From: an uncultured Coprococcus sp.
Lineage (GTDB): Bacteria > Bacillota > Clostridia > Lachnospirales > Lachnospiraceae
Reading direction: 5' to 3'
NCBI GenBank assembly: GCA_900557435.1
Contig: USSH01000030.1
Coordinates: forward strand, 1 to 15,053
Length of the DNA stretch: 15,053 nucleotides
Part shown: positions 7,787 to 15,053 of the stretch, one piece after another
How positions within the stretch are numbered: position 1 is the stretch's first letter
How the letters are laid out: each line of letters starts with the position of its first letter
Notes under the pieces: generated by a model
Told to the model about the DNA's origin: nothing
Seen by the model: only the letters and a program-made list of their open reading frames with translations
The model's database searches: none
Translations under genes and position numbers: made by a program

Positions 7787-10700
7787 ATATACAGATTATC
7801 AGAAACGTGCTATAAGAAGGATCGTTGACAGTTATATGGGAGAGTGTACCAGCGGAAGATTTCTTCTTGCAGATGAGGTGGGCCTTGGAAAGACTATTAT
7901 TGCGAGGGGCGTCATCAGGTGCCTTATGTGTAAACTCCTTGAGCAGGAAATTGCCGGCAAGTCTGAAACAGAGATAAGAGATGTGGTGGAGGAGCATTAT
8001 TATTATTTTAATGTCATTTATATATGTTCCAACACGAATATTGCCAAGCAGAATGAGGAGAAATTGGGCCTTGATAAAAATAATGACAAAGAATGGATGA
8101 ACCGCGCCAGCTGTCTGTCGGGAAAAGTGCTTCCGATAGAATGCGAGAATATTTACACATTAAAATTTAAAACTGGCAGTAATTCATCAGGTTATGAAGT
8201 GGAATTTCGAGAGGTACTTCATGATTATTGCAATGTATATGGAAAAGACCATACATATGAATCTCTGGGTAGGGTCGATGCATTGGAGACCAGACTTAGA
8301 ATATTGCCAATGACACAGAGAACTTCTATTGATATAAAAGGAAGGGGCAGAGCAGAAGAGAGAAAGTTTCTGTATAATAGGATACTGGCTTTTTCGGATC
8401 ATGAAAAAATCAATTTATCAGAGGAGCTTGAAAAAAATAAAGATTTTACGAAGCTGAGGGAGCTGTACAGGACCAAGTGCGAGAGTGATGAAGAGTTTAA
8501 TAAAGCATGTAGTATTATCAGGGATAGCCGTAATGGTGATGAATATGAAATAGAAAACTTTTATAATACCTGGCAGATCGTAAGGAAAGGCTTTGCGGAG
8601 ATCACGATGGACTGGCTGGACTGCGGGCTGGTTATTATGGATGAATTCCAAAATTTCAAGGAGATCATAGGTCAGGCTTCAGATGATGAGGAAAGTATCA
8701 TAAGAAAGGTTCTGGAACAGGAGTCTGATGGGGAAGACAGAAATCCATATGTTCTGATGTTGTCTGCAACTCCATTTAGGATGTATATGAGTAAAAATGC
8801 AGGTCAGGATGAGATGGATACAGATACAGCAGGCACGGAAAATGCAAGTATATATGATGTGTGCCGCTTCCTTGAAAAAGGAGGGGGAACAAATGGTATG
8901 TCTGTAATTTCAAGTTCCCTTGAGGCTTATAAGACTGCACTTGAAAAATATTCACGATCAGATAGTGAGAGTAAGGAACAGGTTCTGGAAAAGAAAAACG
9001 CATTTGAGAGACAGATGGGATCAGTGTTTACCAGAATGGAGAGGATCAATGTGCTGCGTGAGCTGAGAGAAGACAGCACAGACGCTGGAGATGCTGATAA
9101 ACAGGAGATCGGATGTGGTGGGATCAAAGCTCTTCTTGATTATACGAATGAGCTTGTTGAATATAATACGGACAATGGCAGGTATCATATAGGTACGGGT
9201 ACAGCGGCAGCATATGCTGAGAGAATCCCATATGTTCTGTCGTTCATGAATCGAGGGAACAAACAGGCCGGCGGCGATGATGGCTATAAAATTAAATGCA
9301 ATTTTGATGAAGATGTTAACGCTGAGAAAATAAAATATAAAAACAACTCAAAATGTTATATTCTTGAAGATGATTTTAATGATATGTCCAAAACACTTGG
9401 GGAATGGCATGGAGTTTATGAGAAGGTGTTGGAGTATATTCTGGACATAGAATCTCTGGATATCGATTCTATGCTGAAATCTGGTAAGTATAATGGCATG
9501 ACAAGGGAGGATGTACTTCTGAATCATCCAGGAGCAGCCAGACTTCTGTGGGTTCCTTCTGTGGTCGGTTGGAAAGAGCTTAAAGGTGCATTTGCAGAGC
9601 ACAAAAACTTTGGCAAGACCATTATGTTCTCAGACAGAGTTGTTGTACCTAGAGTTATGGCAGGGCTTATCAGTCGAGAAGTGAAAAGAAGACTTATCTG
9701 GTGGATATTGAAGCAGGAACAGGATGAGACTATTACGGAGAAAGATATTCAGGTTTTTCAAGAAAGTGTCAAAAACCTACTGCTGGGGCTGAAAACTGTT
9801 TATGGGGATAATCAGGAGTGGGATAATAATGGTGATGAAGGTATAAAAGATATAAAAACGGTTGGAAGGATATTTACAACATCAGCGTCAGGCTTGTTTG
9901 CCGTATGGTCTGAGATGGGACTGCCAATAAAAAGGAATAAAGAAGGTTTTGCCCTTAGGGACAGTGGCGACACTTTACAGATGGATGAGGATAGTCTCCG
10001 AAAGTCTATAATTGATTACTGTGAAGAAGGAAAACTTCAGTATGTATTGCAAGAGCTGAAATATATAGGGAACACGGCATTCTTGTCAGATTGGCATAAT
10101 GTACATAAGGCACCCAAAATCAATATTACATTGTATGAACATACAAAAGAGGGCAGACTTCAGATATCCGGGACAGGCGATGATAAGAACGGAGAGACAT
10201 ATTATGCACGATGTATAGGAAGTAGTAATGACGATGATAAAGTGAGTAGTATATCCAATCTTCAGGCTGCGTTTAACTCGCCATTTGCGCCATTTGTATT
10301 TGCTACGACCTCTATAGGTCAGGAAGGATTGGATTTCCATAATTATGCGGATCGAATAGTACATTTGTCTATTCCTGCCAATCCTACTGATTTTGAACAG
10401 AGGGAGGGTAGAATAAACAGGTATAATTGTCTTGCGGTGAGAAAGGCAGTTATGGAATGGTACGGCAATAAAGAGACGACTGGAATATGCACTGATGATA
10501 TACCAAAGCTTCTGGATAATGCATTTGAAGCGGCAAAGGCTTCGTTGTGCAAAGAAGGCAATCAGAAATTAAATTGTGGCATTATACCTCACTGGCTTGT
10601 AGCGAGAAAAAGAGATGATAATAAGCTTGAGGTGGCTGGAATAAAAAGGCTGGTGCCGTATTTTTATAACTCATCTATGATGGAGAAGTATCATAATATG

Positions 10701-10841
10701 CTAAAAATGTTGCAATTGTACAGATCTGTTATTGGGCAGGCAGATGCAGATGAGCTGCTGGAGAGACTTATGGTCAACAAAAAAGAGTCAGATGTGCAGG
10801 AGTTATATGTAGATTTTTCTCCATACAATGAGCGGTTGTAG
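7764..10841 (+). CDS. SF2 (SNF2-like) DNA helicase/translocase of the predicted defence cassette
   Basis: A 1025-residue protein. The ATG at 7764 has AAGGGGA at 7749-7755 eight bases upstream and overlaps the PLD gene by 23 nt. Helicase motifs are a Q-motif-like YTDYQKRAI at residues 9-17, Walker A ADEVGLGKT at 36-44, motif II DEFQ at 293-296, motif III SATPF at 334-338, a motif IV-like KTIMFSDR near 617, motif V TTSIGQEGLDFH at 848-859 and motif VI QREGRINR at 879-886. The core is therefore complete and probably active. Between motifs II/III and V lies about 500 residues, far more than a minimal helicase, with at least one large charged insertion (about 340-610). DEFQ rather than DEAH/DEAQ, and the GQEGLDFH wording, recall helicases of DISARM-type and related defence loci, but I cannot assign a named family. 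Its likely role is ATP-driven DNA translocation or sensing that feeds the nuclease. Confidence 0.9.
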   Translation: MTDRGGIEYTDYQKRAIRRIVDSYMGECTSGRFLLADEVGLGKTIIARGVIRCLMCKLLEQEIAGKSETEIRDVVEEHYYYFNVIYICSNTNIAKQNEEKLGLDKNNDKEWMNRASCLSGKVLPIECENIYTLKFKTGSNSSGYEVEFREVLHDYCNVYGKDHTYESLGRVDALETRLRILPMTQRTSIDIKGRGRAEERKFLYNRILAFSDHEKINLSEELEKNKDFTKLRELYRTKCESDEEFNKACSIIRDSRNGDEYEIENFYNTWQIVRKGFAEITMDWLDCGLVIMDEFQNFKEIIGQASDDEESIIRKVLEQESDGEDRNPYVLMLSATPFRMYMSKNAGQDEMDTDTAGTENASIYDVCRFLEKGGGTNGMSVISSSLEAYKTALEKYSRSDSESKEQVLEKKNAFERQMGSVFTRMERINVLRELREDSTDAGDADKQEIGCGGIKALLDYTNELVEYNTDNGRYHIGTGTAAAYAERIPYVLSFMNRGNKQAGGDDGYKIKCNFDEDVNAEKIKYKNNSKCYILEDDFNDMSKTLGEWHGVYEKVLEYILDIESLDIDSMLKSGKYNGMTREDVLLNHPGAARLLWVPSVVGWKELKGAFAEHKNFGKTIMFSDRVVVPRVMAGLISREVKRRLIWWILKQEQDETITEKDIQVFQESVKNLLLGLKTVYGDNQEWDNNGDEGIKDIKTVGRIFTTSASGLFAVWSEMGLPIKRNKEGFALRDSGDTLQMDEDSLRKSIIDYCEEGKLQYVLQELKYIGNTAFLSDWHNVHKAPKINITLYEHTKEGRLQISGTGDDKNGETYYARCIGSSNDDDKVSSISNLQAAFNSPFAPFVFATTSIGQEGLDFHNYADRIVHLSIPANPTDFEQREGRINRYNCLAVRKAVMEWYGNKETTGICTDDIPKLLDNAFEAAKASLCKEGNQKLNCGIIPHWLVARKRDDNKLEVAGIKRLVPYFYNSSMMEKYHNMLKMLQLYRSVIGQADADELLERLMVNKKESDVQELYVDFSPYNERL

Positions 10842-10888
10842 AATTAAAGTGATGATAGATACTGATAGAAAAGGACAGGTAAAATGAT

Positions 10889-12265
10889 ATGAAGAAGCAC
10901 GATATAGTTGAAGGTGTGATAGACACATATGAGTTCCCGAACAAGGGAAGTTTTCATATGGATGACAGAAAAGTTACAGTGAAGGGCGCGGTGAAGGGGC
11001 AGAAGGTGAGCTGCCGTATAACGAAGCTGAAGAAGGGAAAGGCGGACGGAAGGCTCCTTGAGGTTCTTGAGAAGTCTGAGCTTGAGGATGCTTCGCCGGT
11101 ATGTTCACATTTTGGTATGTGCGGTGGCTGCAGCTACCAGACACTCAGCTACGAGAACCAGCTGAAGGTGAAGGAGGAGCTTGTCAAAGGGCTTCTTGAC
11201 GGTGTGATCGATGGTGAGGCCCATCCTTATGAGTGGCAGGGGATAATTGCATCTCCTGTGACAAAGGGATACAGAAATAAGATGGAGTATTCATTTGGTG
11301 ATGAGTACAAGGACGGCCCGCTGGCGCTTGGACTTCACAAGAAGAACAGCACGTACGACATCGTTCAGATGGACGACTGTTATATAGTAAATGACGACCT
11401 GAACAAGATTGTGAAGTACACTGTACAGTTCTGTAAGGCAGCAGATCTTCCGTACTATAAGAAGATGCAACACGTAGGACTTCTCAGACATCTTGTGATC
11501 AGGCGTTCGGCGACAAATGGCGATCTGTTGGTGAATCTCGTGACGACCACCCAGAATCTGGAAGCTCTCGACCTTGACGCGTATGTGAAGGGGTTACTGG
11601 TGCTGCCGCTTGAGGGCAAGATCGCGGGAATCCTCCACACGGAGAATGATTCCATGGCGGATGCGGTCATCAGCGACAGGACAAATCTGCTCTACGGAAC
11701 GGAGTATATATATGAGACGGTCCTTGGACTTCAGTTCAAGATATCGCCGTTCTCGTTCTTCCAGACAAATACCAAGAGCGCGGAGAGACTCTACGACAAG
11801 GCTCGTTCGTATGTGGGAGACACAAAGGATGCCGTCATATTCGACCTCTACAGCGGAACCGGAACCATAGCCCAGCTTCTTGCGCCTGTCGCAAAGAAGG
11901 TTATCGGCGTAGAGATAGTTGAGGAAGCCGTAGAGGCTGCACGTGTAAATGCGGAGCTCAACGGACTTGACAATTGTGAGTTCATCGCTGGAGATGTGCT
12001 CAAGGTCATAGATGATATAGAGGAGAAGCCGGACTTCATAGTTCTTGATCCGCCTCGTGATGGAATCAACCCAAAGGCTCTGACAAAGATCATCAACTAT
12101 GGCGTGAAGGAACTTGTGTACATCAGCTGCAAACCGACCTCGCTTGCCAGGGATCTGGTGACGCTGCAGGAGAATGGATATTTTGTGACTAAGGCATGCG
12201 CTGTCGATCAGTTTCCGGGCACTGTTCACGTAGAAACCATCGTGAAAATGCGTAAGGAGGATTAG
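10889..12265 (+). CDS. rlmD: 23S rRNA (uracil-5-)-methyltransferase, RlmD/RlmCD type (TrmA/RumA family)
   Basis: A 458-residue protein, start ATG 10889 with AAAGGACAGG upstream. Residues 1-60 form a TRAM RNA-binding domain. Iron-sulfur cysteines are C72, C78 and C81 (C-x5-C-GG-C) and probably C164, matching the spacing of the RumA 4Fe-4S cluster. The methyltransferase domain shows FFQTN at 290-294, a SAM loop DLYSGTGTIA at 319-328, DPPRDG at 387-392, the catalytic cysteine C414 in YISCKPTSLARD, and a HVET motif at 447-450. It adds a methyl group to C5 of uracil in 23S rRNA (U1939 and, in Firmicutes RlmCD, also U747). It is higher in GC than its neighbours on both sides, so it appears to be a core gene between accessory blocks. 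It begins 47 bases after the helicase stop with no terminator between, so read-through from the cassette is possible. Confidence 0.95.
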   Translation: MKKHDIVEGVIDTYEFPNKGSFHMDDRKVTVKGAVKGQKVSCRITKLKKGKADGRLLEVLEKSELEDASPVCSHFGMCGGCSYQTLSYENQLKVKEELVKGLLDGVIDGEAHPYEWQGIIASPVTKGYRNKMEYSFGDEYKDGPLALGLHKKNSTYDIVQMDDCYIVNDDLNKIVKYTVQFCKAADLPYYKKMQHVGLLRHLVIRRSATNGDLLVNLVTTTQNLEALDLDAYVKGLLVLPLEGKIAGILHTENDSMADAVISDRTNLLYGTEYIYETVLGLQFKISPFSFFQTNTKSAERLYDKARSYVGDTKDAVIFDLYSGTGTIAQLLAPVAKKVIGVEIVEEAVEAARVNAELNGLDNCEFIAGDVLKVIDDIEEKPDFIVLDPPRDGINPKALTKIINYGVKELVYISCKPTSLARDLVTLQENGYFVTKACAVDQFPGTVHVETIVKMRKED

Positions 12266-12320
12266 GTTAAGAATAGACTAACTAAGTAGTGGATTGCATT
12301 ATGCTGGGAGGGCATTTTGA

Positions 12321-12899
12321 GTGAAAAAGAAACTATTTATAGTAATAATTATGGTTGTGCTTTTTAGTATTTCAGGATGTGAAAATAACAATCATGGAGA
12401 AAAAAATGATGTGAATGAACCAAATAAGTCTAGTGTTGAGTATGATGTTGATAATCTTTTGGAGAAACAGAAAATAGTATTTATCATGTCGGTATCTTCT
12501 TATTCTGAGCCATATGTCGAAGGCTATTTTATTGATACAAAAGGGAAAAAACATATTTACGGATTGTATGAACAGGCACCGTTCGAATCGATTGAAAAGG
12601 AGTATGCCTACCTTCTGGAACATTATGATGAATTTGAAACGGTGGATTTTTTTGATGATACAACTCTGAGAAATTGTACGGAATATTTGTATCATGTTAA
12701 TATTGATTCAGATCGTAAAACAGAAGGGAACGCAATCATGGATTATCCGTTAAAACAATTGTATGGAATCCGGATGACAGATGACAATGAAGAGTTTGTT
12801 TTCCTTGAATCAGAAACAGGTATTACAGAGAGACTTGATGATACGTCAGCGGTTCAAATTTATGAAGAATTTGGTGAAGAATGGTATGTGCTGAGATGA
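12321..12899 (+). CDS. Small hypothetical lipoprotein
   Basis: A 192-residue protein starting at GTG 12321, with GGGAGG at 12306-12311 nine bases upstream. The N-terminus is a lipoprotein signal peptide: three lysines, a hydrophobic core at residues 5-17, and a lipobox ISGC with the lipidated cysteine at C20. An Asn/Glu-rich linker follows (residues 21-40), then an acidic domain of about 150 residues. That domain contains VSSYSEPYVEGYFIDTKGK (57-75) and a strongly acidic middle (YDEFETVDFFDD). I do not recognise a family. By signal it is anchored to the outer face of the membrane. It begins 55 bases after the rRNA methyltransferase gene but is much more A/T-rich, suggesting a separate origin, and it ends right before its own terminator. 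The role is unknown. Confidence 0.82.
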   Translation: MKKKLFIVIIMVVLFSISGCENNNHGEKNDVNEPNKSSVEYDVDNLLEKQKIVFIMSVSSYSEPYVEGYFIDTKGKKHIYGLYEQAPFESIEKEYAYLLEHYDEFETVDFFDDTTLRNCTEYLYHVNIDSDRKTEGNAIMDYPLKQLYGIRMTDDNEEFVFLESETGITERLDDTSAVQIYEEFGEEWYVLR

Positions 12900-12903
12900 T
12901 TTG

Positions 12904-12941
12904 CACCTCATGGCTGCTTCGGTGGCTGTGGGGTGTTTTTT
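12904..12941 (+). terminator. Intrinsic terminator with UUCG tetraloop after the lipoprotein gene
   Basis: A 14-bp stem pairs 12904-12917 with 12922-12935, including several G-U pairs. It is closed by the stable C(UUCG)G tetraloop at 12917-12922 and followed by six T residues (12936-12941). It begins five bases after the lipoprotein stop codon. Confidence 0.9.
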
Positions 12942-12974
12942 AGTGGTGAGGTTTGCACGATGTTGAAAATCAAT

Positions 12975-12992
12975 CCGAATATTCGGGAATAT
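12975..12992. repeat. Overlapping short palindromes, possible operator
   Basis: CCGAATATTCGG (12975-12986) is a perfect 12-bp palindrome. It overlaps a second inverted repeat, ATATTC (12979-12984) with GAATAT (12987-12992) around GG. GAATAT is thus repeated directly with a 10-bp period (12977 and 12987), as expected for a site read on one face of the helix. A protein-binding site is possible; chance in A/T-rich DNA is the alternative. Confidence 0.35.
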
Positions 12993-13060
12993 GGTGCCAG
13001 GTGTACATAAACATACTTATTCATATTCTGTTCATTTGGCGATCATCTGCACCTGACACC
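12993..13060. repeat. Imperfect inverted repeat, 11-bp arms
   Basis: GGTGCCAGGTG (12993-13003) pairs with CACCTGACACC (13050-13060), with one C-A mismatch, around a 46-base spacer. The GC-rich arms stand out in A/T-rich surroundings. GGTGnCAGGTG-type arms resemble intergenic palindromic repeats scattered in Firmicutes genomes, so this may be a copy of a small mobile or REP-like repeat. That resemblance is from memory. No transposase is present. Confidence 0.5.
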
Positions 13061-13157
13061 TTTAATGGCCTGTTCTGCAAGGCAAATAACGAATATAAAT
13101 GGGAAAACTATGGAGAATCAAATTGAAGGTATTGTAATAAATTATCACACTATAAAG

Positions 13158-13178
13158 TAGCATATTATGTGCTATACT
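13158..13178 (+). promoter_or_regulatory. Extended -10 promoter with overlapping inverted repeat upstream of the sigma-WYL gene
   Basis: TATACT at 13173-13178 is preceded by TG at 13170-13171 in the TGn configuration of an extended -10. I see no good -35 at the right spacing, which extended -10 promoters tolerate. The inverted repeat TAGCA (13158-13162)/TGCTA (13170-13174) with a 7-base spacer overlaps the -10, as an autoregulatory operator would. Transcription would begin near 13185, leaving a leader of about 50 bases. Confidence 0.5.
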
Positions 13179-13232
13179 ACAATTAGAAGTAAATATGACA
13201 TGTGATAAATGGACTTTACAGAGGGATTTTAG

Positions 13233-14975
13233 GTGAACGATATGGAAAAAGTAGATGATAATGTAACAAATGAGGAACTCATAAAAAGAGTAAAAAATGG
13301 TGATAATTCTGCCTGGGAGTTGCTTTGTGCGAAGAATGAAGACTATATAAAGAGAATAGCCTGGAACAAAGCAAAAAAAATAAATCATTTCCCGAAAGAT
13401 GAGAATGATGATTTGATTCAGAATTTGTATCAGGCGGGTTGGCTTGGATTTTTAGATGCCATTAAGCACTATAATCAAAAAAAGGCAAAAAACACTATGT
13501 TTTCAACCTATGCAGCCAGTTGGATAAGTGGTGAGATGAGTAAGGCTTTAGATGATTATCTTAATTCTACCGGAGTTACAGGTCGCATGAAATATCATCA
13601 GATGATTCAGTCAGTAAGTATGGATAGTTCGGAAAAACAAGAAAAAATTATGAGTTCCATTAGTGAAGATATAAAGTCTACTTTTAATTTTGATTTGTTT
13701 ATAACAGAGTTGAAAGAAAGAATGAATTGCACAAGTCAGGAATCTTATTCGGAAACAGAGAGAGCAATTCAGATTCTTATTATTTTGAAGATGATGACGG
13801 ATGAGAAGCATAAGTTGTCGAAAACGCAATTGAAGCAATGCTTAGAAGTTTATCGTATTGCTGCAGATAAAAATTGTACAAAGATAGAAGGTGATTCTGT
13901 TAGAAATGCAACGATTCAAAAAATACTAAAGGCTTTGGATCCAATGGAGTATACAGAGGATAATGATAGAGACTTTGTTATTAAATTCAAAGGCTACCAG
14001 GATAATCGATTACATAAGAATCTGGAAAATGAGAATGAAAAGTGCGCAGAGCAAAAATCTAATTCCATAACAGAAAAAAATCATTCAATAAAAAAGAAAA
14101 AGTATCGTCCTCAAATTACAGACTTATATTTTAACCATGCGTTTTCTTATGATGAACTGGATGTGTTAATTGAGTTGGTAGCATTTTCAGACTGTATGTC
14201 AGATGATGAAAAGCTCTCATTAATTGATAAAATACGCGGCACGGCAAGTATTTATTACACACATCCTCTTTTAACAGGATGTGAAAAAAATAGAATTAAT
14301 TATGGTGAGAGAAAAATAGCAGATCGATATACAGGAAAGCAAAACCATGTCAGAAAAGATATGTCACATAAATTAAAAGTATTGCAGAAAGCCATTAATC
14401 GACTTAGCCAAGTTTCTTTTCGCTTTGGGCAATATGATGAGAATGGTGATTTTGTTGTTGATTCTGACTATCAACATGTGATAAGCCCTTATCATATAGT
14501 AGTGTATCATGATCAGTACTATGTAATCGGAACAAAGAAAAATGATAGTAATGTTTGGCATTTTCGCATTGACCTTATGAATCATGTAGAAATACTCAAA
14601 GATAAGAATGGAAAAAATGTTCCAATCGAAATAAAGCATAAAGAGGTAATGCCGTCAGGAATTCGTGGTGACGAATGGAATCCGGAAAAATATATGTCAG
14701 AGCATTTGTATATGAGTTATGATCAGCCGAAGGATATTCAGATTAAGATTCGAAATACGGACTATACTATTTTACATGATTGGTTTGGTACAAATTATCG
14801 TAAACTTCATAAAAGATGTGAAGAAGGATATGATATTGTTGAGGTAAAAACTTCACCTGCAATGATTGTGCATTGGGCGATGCAATATGCAGGTCGTGTT
14901 GAGATTATGAATTCTGATATTAGAAAAAGGATTCGTGAAGAAATAAAGAGTATCGCAGATAAATATAAAGAATAA
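13233..14975 (+). CDS. Sigma-70 region 2 / WYL-domain fusion regulator
   Basis: A 580-residue protein from GTG 13233, with GAGGGA at 13221-13226 six bases upstream. Residues about 12-110 resemble sigma-70 region 2: EELIKRVKNGDNSAWELL (14-31) like region 2.1, DDLIQNLYQAGWLGFLDAI (59-77) like the core-binding region 2.2, and FSTYAASWISGEM (90-102) like the -10-melting regions 2.3/2.4. No sigma region 4 is seen. Residues about 175-235 look like the winged helix of WYL regulators (ILIILKMMTDEKHKLSKTQL). After a basic linker (260-290), residues 294-400 match the helical segment of WYL proteins (FSYDELDVLIELV). A WYL-like domain follows (SPYHIVVYHDQYYVIG, 418-433; FRIDLM, 444-449), then a WCX-like C-terminus (about 497-575). 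It may be a ligand-responsive sigma-like factor or repressor. The domain calls are by eye; region 2 and WYL are the surest. Confidence 0.82.
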   Translation: MNDMEKVDDNVTNEELIKRVKNGDNSAWELLCAKNEDYIKRIAWNKAKKINHFPKDENDDLIQNLYQAGWLGFLDAIKHYNQKKAKNTMFSTYAASWISGEMSKALDDYLNSTGVTGRMKYHQMIQSVSMDSSEKQEKIMSSISEDIKSTFNFDLFITELKERMNCTSQESYSETERAIQILIILKMMTDEKHKLSKTQLKQCLEVYRIAADKNCTKIEGDSVRNATIQKILKALDPMEYTEDNDRDFVIKFKGYQDNRLHKNLENENEKCAEQKSNSITEKNHSIKKKKYRPQITDLYFNHAFSYDELDVLIELVAFSDCMSDDEKLSLIDKIRGTASIYYTHPLLTGCEKNRINYGERKIADRYTGKQNHVRKDMSHKLKVLQKAINRLSQVSFRFGQYDENGDFVVDSDYQHVISPYHIVVYHDQYYVIGTKKNDSNVWHFRIDLMNHVEILKDKNGKNVPIEIKHKEVMPSGIRGDEWNPEKYMSEHLYMSYDQPKDIQIKIRNTDYTILHDWFGTNYRKLHKRCEEGYDIVEVKTSPAMIVHWAMQYAGRVEIMNSDIRKRIREEIKSIADKYKE

Positions 14976-14979
14976 AATG

Positions 14980-15025
14980 TTCTCCATAATATATGCAATC
15001 AAGTATATATTATGGAGAAATTTTT
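14980..15025 (+). terminator. Intrinsic terminator after the sigma-WYL gene
   Basis: A perfect 15-bp stem pairs 14980-14994 with 15005-15019. It is extended by G-T and C-G pairs to 17 bp around an AATCAA loop, and five T residues follow at 15021-15025. It begins five bases after the stop codon. The stem is A/T-rich but long. Confidence 0.85.
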
Positions 15026-15053
15026 ATTTCTTTAAATTTTTAAAGGGAGATTT

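Larger units (their letters stand above)
12942..13232. other. Intergenic region between the lipoprotein terminator and the sigma-WYL gene
   Basis: About 290 bases with no convincing gene. In order it holds a palindromic cluster at 12975-12992, an imperfect 11-bp inverted repeat at 12993-13060, an unremarkable A/T-rich stretch, and a promoter-like extended -10 overlapped by a small inverted repeat at 13158-13178. The sequence ATATTC or its complement occurs five times between 12977 and 13096. A 16-codon ORF at 12960-13010 is too short to call. Confidence 0.6.

Noticed and set aside
4248..10841. Calling the cassette DISARM
   Set aside because: DISARM needs DrmA/DrmB (DUF1998) with a small DrmC and usually a methyltransferase. 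None of DUF1998 or methylase is seen and the PLD protein is much larger.
4150..10900. Direct repeats or att sites bordering the cassette
   Set aside because: By eye I found no convincing matching repeat between 4150-4240 and 10842-10890, and no integrase or tRNA is present.
11594..12229. Reverse-strand ORF of 211 codons inside the rlmD gene
   Set aside because: It overlaps the conserved catalytic half of RlmD entirely and its translation shows no recognisable family, so it is treated as a codon-usage shadow.
12960..13010. 16-codon ORF starting ATG at 12960 with GGTGAGG upstream
   Set aside because: It is too short to judge by coding character, and its end runs through the inverted-repeat arm. 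There is no recognisable peptide class.

Overview
The window looks like a chromosomal segment of a low-to-mid GC Clostridia (Firmicutes), most likely a Lachnospiraceae genome. The evidence is heavy use of ATA, AGA and AGG codons, strong GGAGG-type ribosome binding sites with frequent GTG/TTG starts, a papain-like secreted protease with a copper-amine-oxidase-like N domain, and the Firmicutes pairing of an RdgB-type pyrophosphatase with a YfcE-type phosphodiesterase. The genus call is inference. Every supported gene lies on the + strand. No tRNA, rRNA, CRISPR array or intact insertion sequence was seen.

Layout. Positions 1-2792 hold the 3' part of a THUMP-domain rRNA methyltransferase and a membrane-anchored papain-family protease that overlaps it by 4 nt. 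Positions 2793-2959 are an A/T-rich gap with two DnaA-box-like 9-mers. Positions 2960-4159 carry two housekeeping genes (RdgB and YfcE families), closed by a strong intrinsic terminator at 4186-4225. Positions 4248-10841 carry a tightly packed three-gene cassette: a DUF6361-like protein, a double-motif PLD-superfamily nuclease and a 1025-residue SF2 (SNF2-like) helicase. It is visibly more A/T-rich than its neighbours, and its make-up and position between core genes suggest an acquired anti-phage or anti-plasmid system. Positions 10889-12265 encode an RlmD/RlmCD-type 23S rRNA uracil methyltransferase, a core gene. Positions 12321-14975 are again A/T-rich and accessory in character: a small lipoprotein ending in a UUCG-loop terminator, a 333-base gap with inverted repeats and a promoter-like site, and an unusual regulator.

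How the genes work together. The cassette genes are likely translated as one unit (2-nt gap, then a 23-nt overlap). Nuclease plus ATP-dependent translocase plus a family-specific third subunit is the logic of several DNA-targeting defence systems, but no methyltransferase or other self-marking enzyme is present, so how self is spared is open. The last gene appears to fuse a sigma-70 region 2 domain to a winged-helix/WYL/WCX regulator, which could be a ligand-sensing sigma-like factor. WYL proteins are often linked to defence loci, so a link to the cassette 2.4 kb upstream is possible but unproven. The two strongest leads are the cassette and the sigma-WYL fusion.
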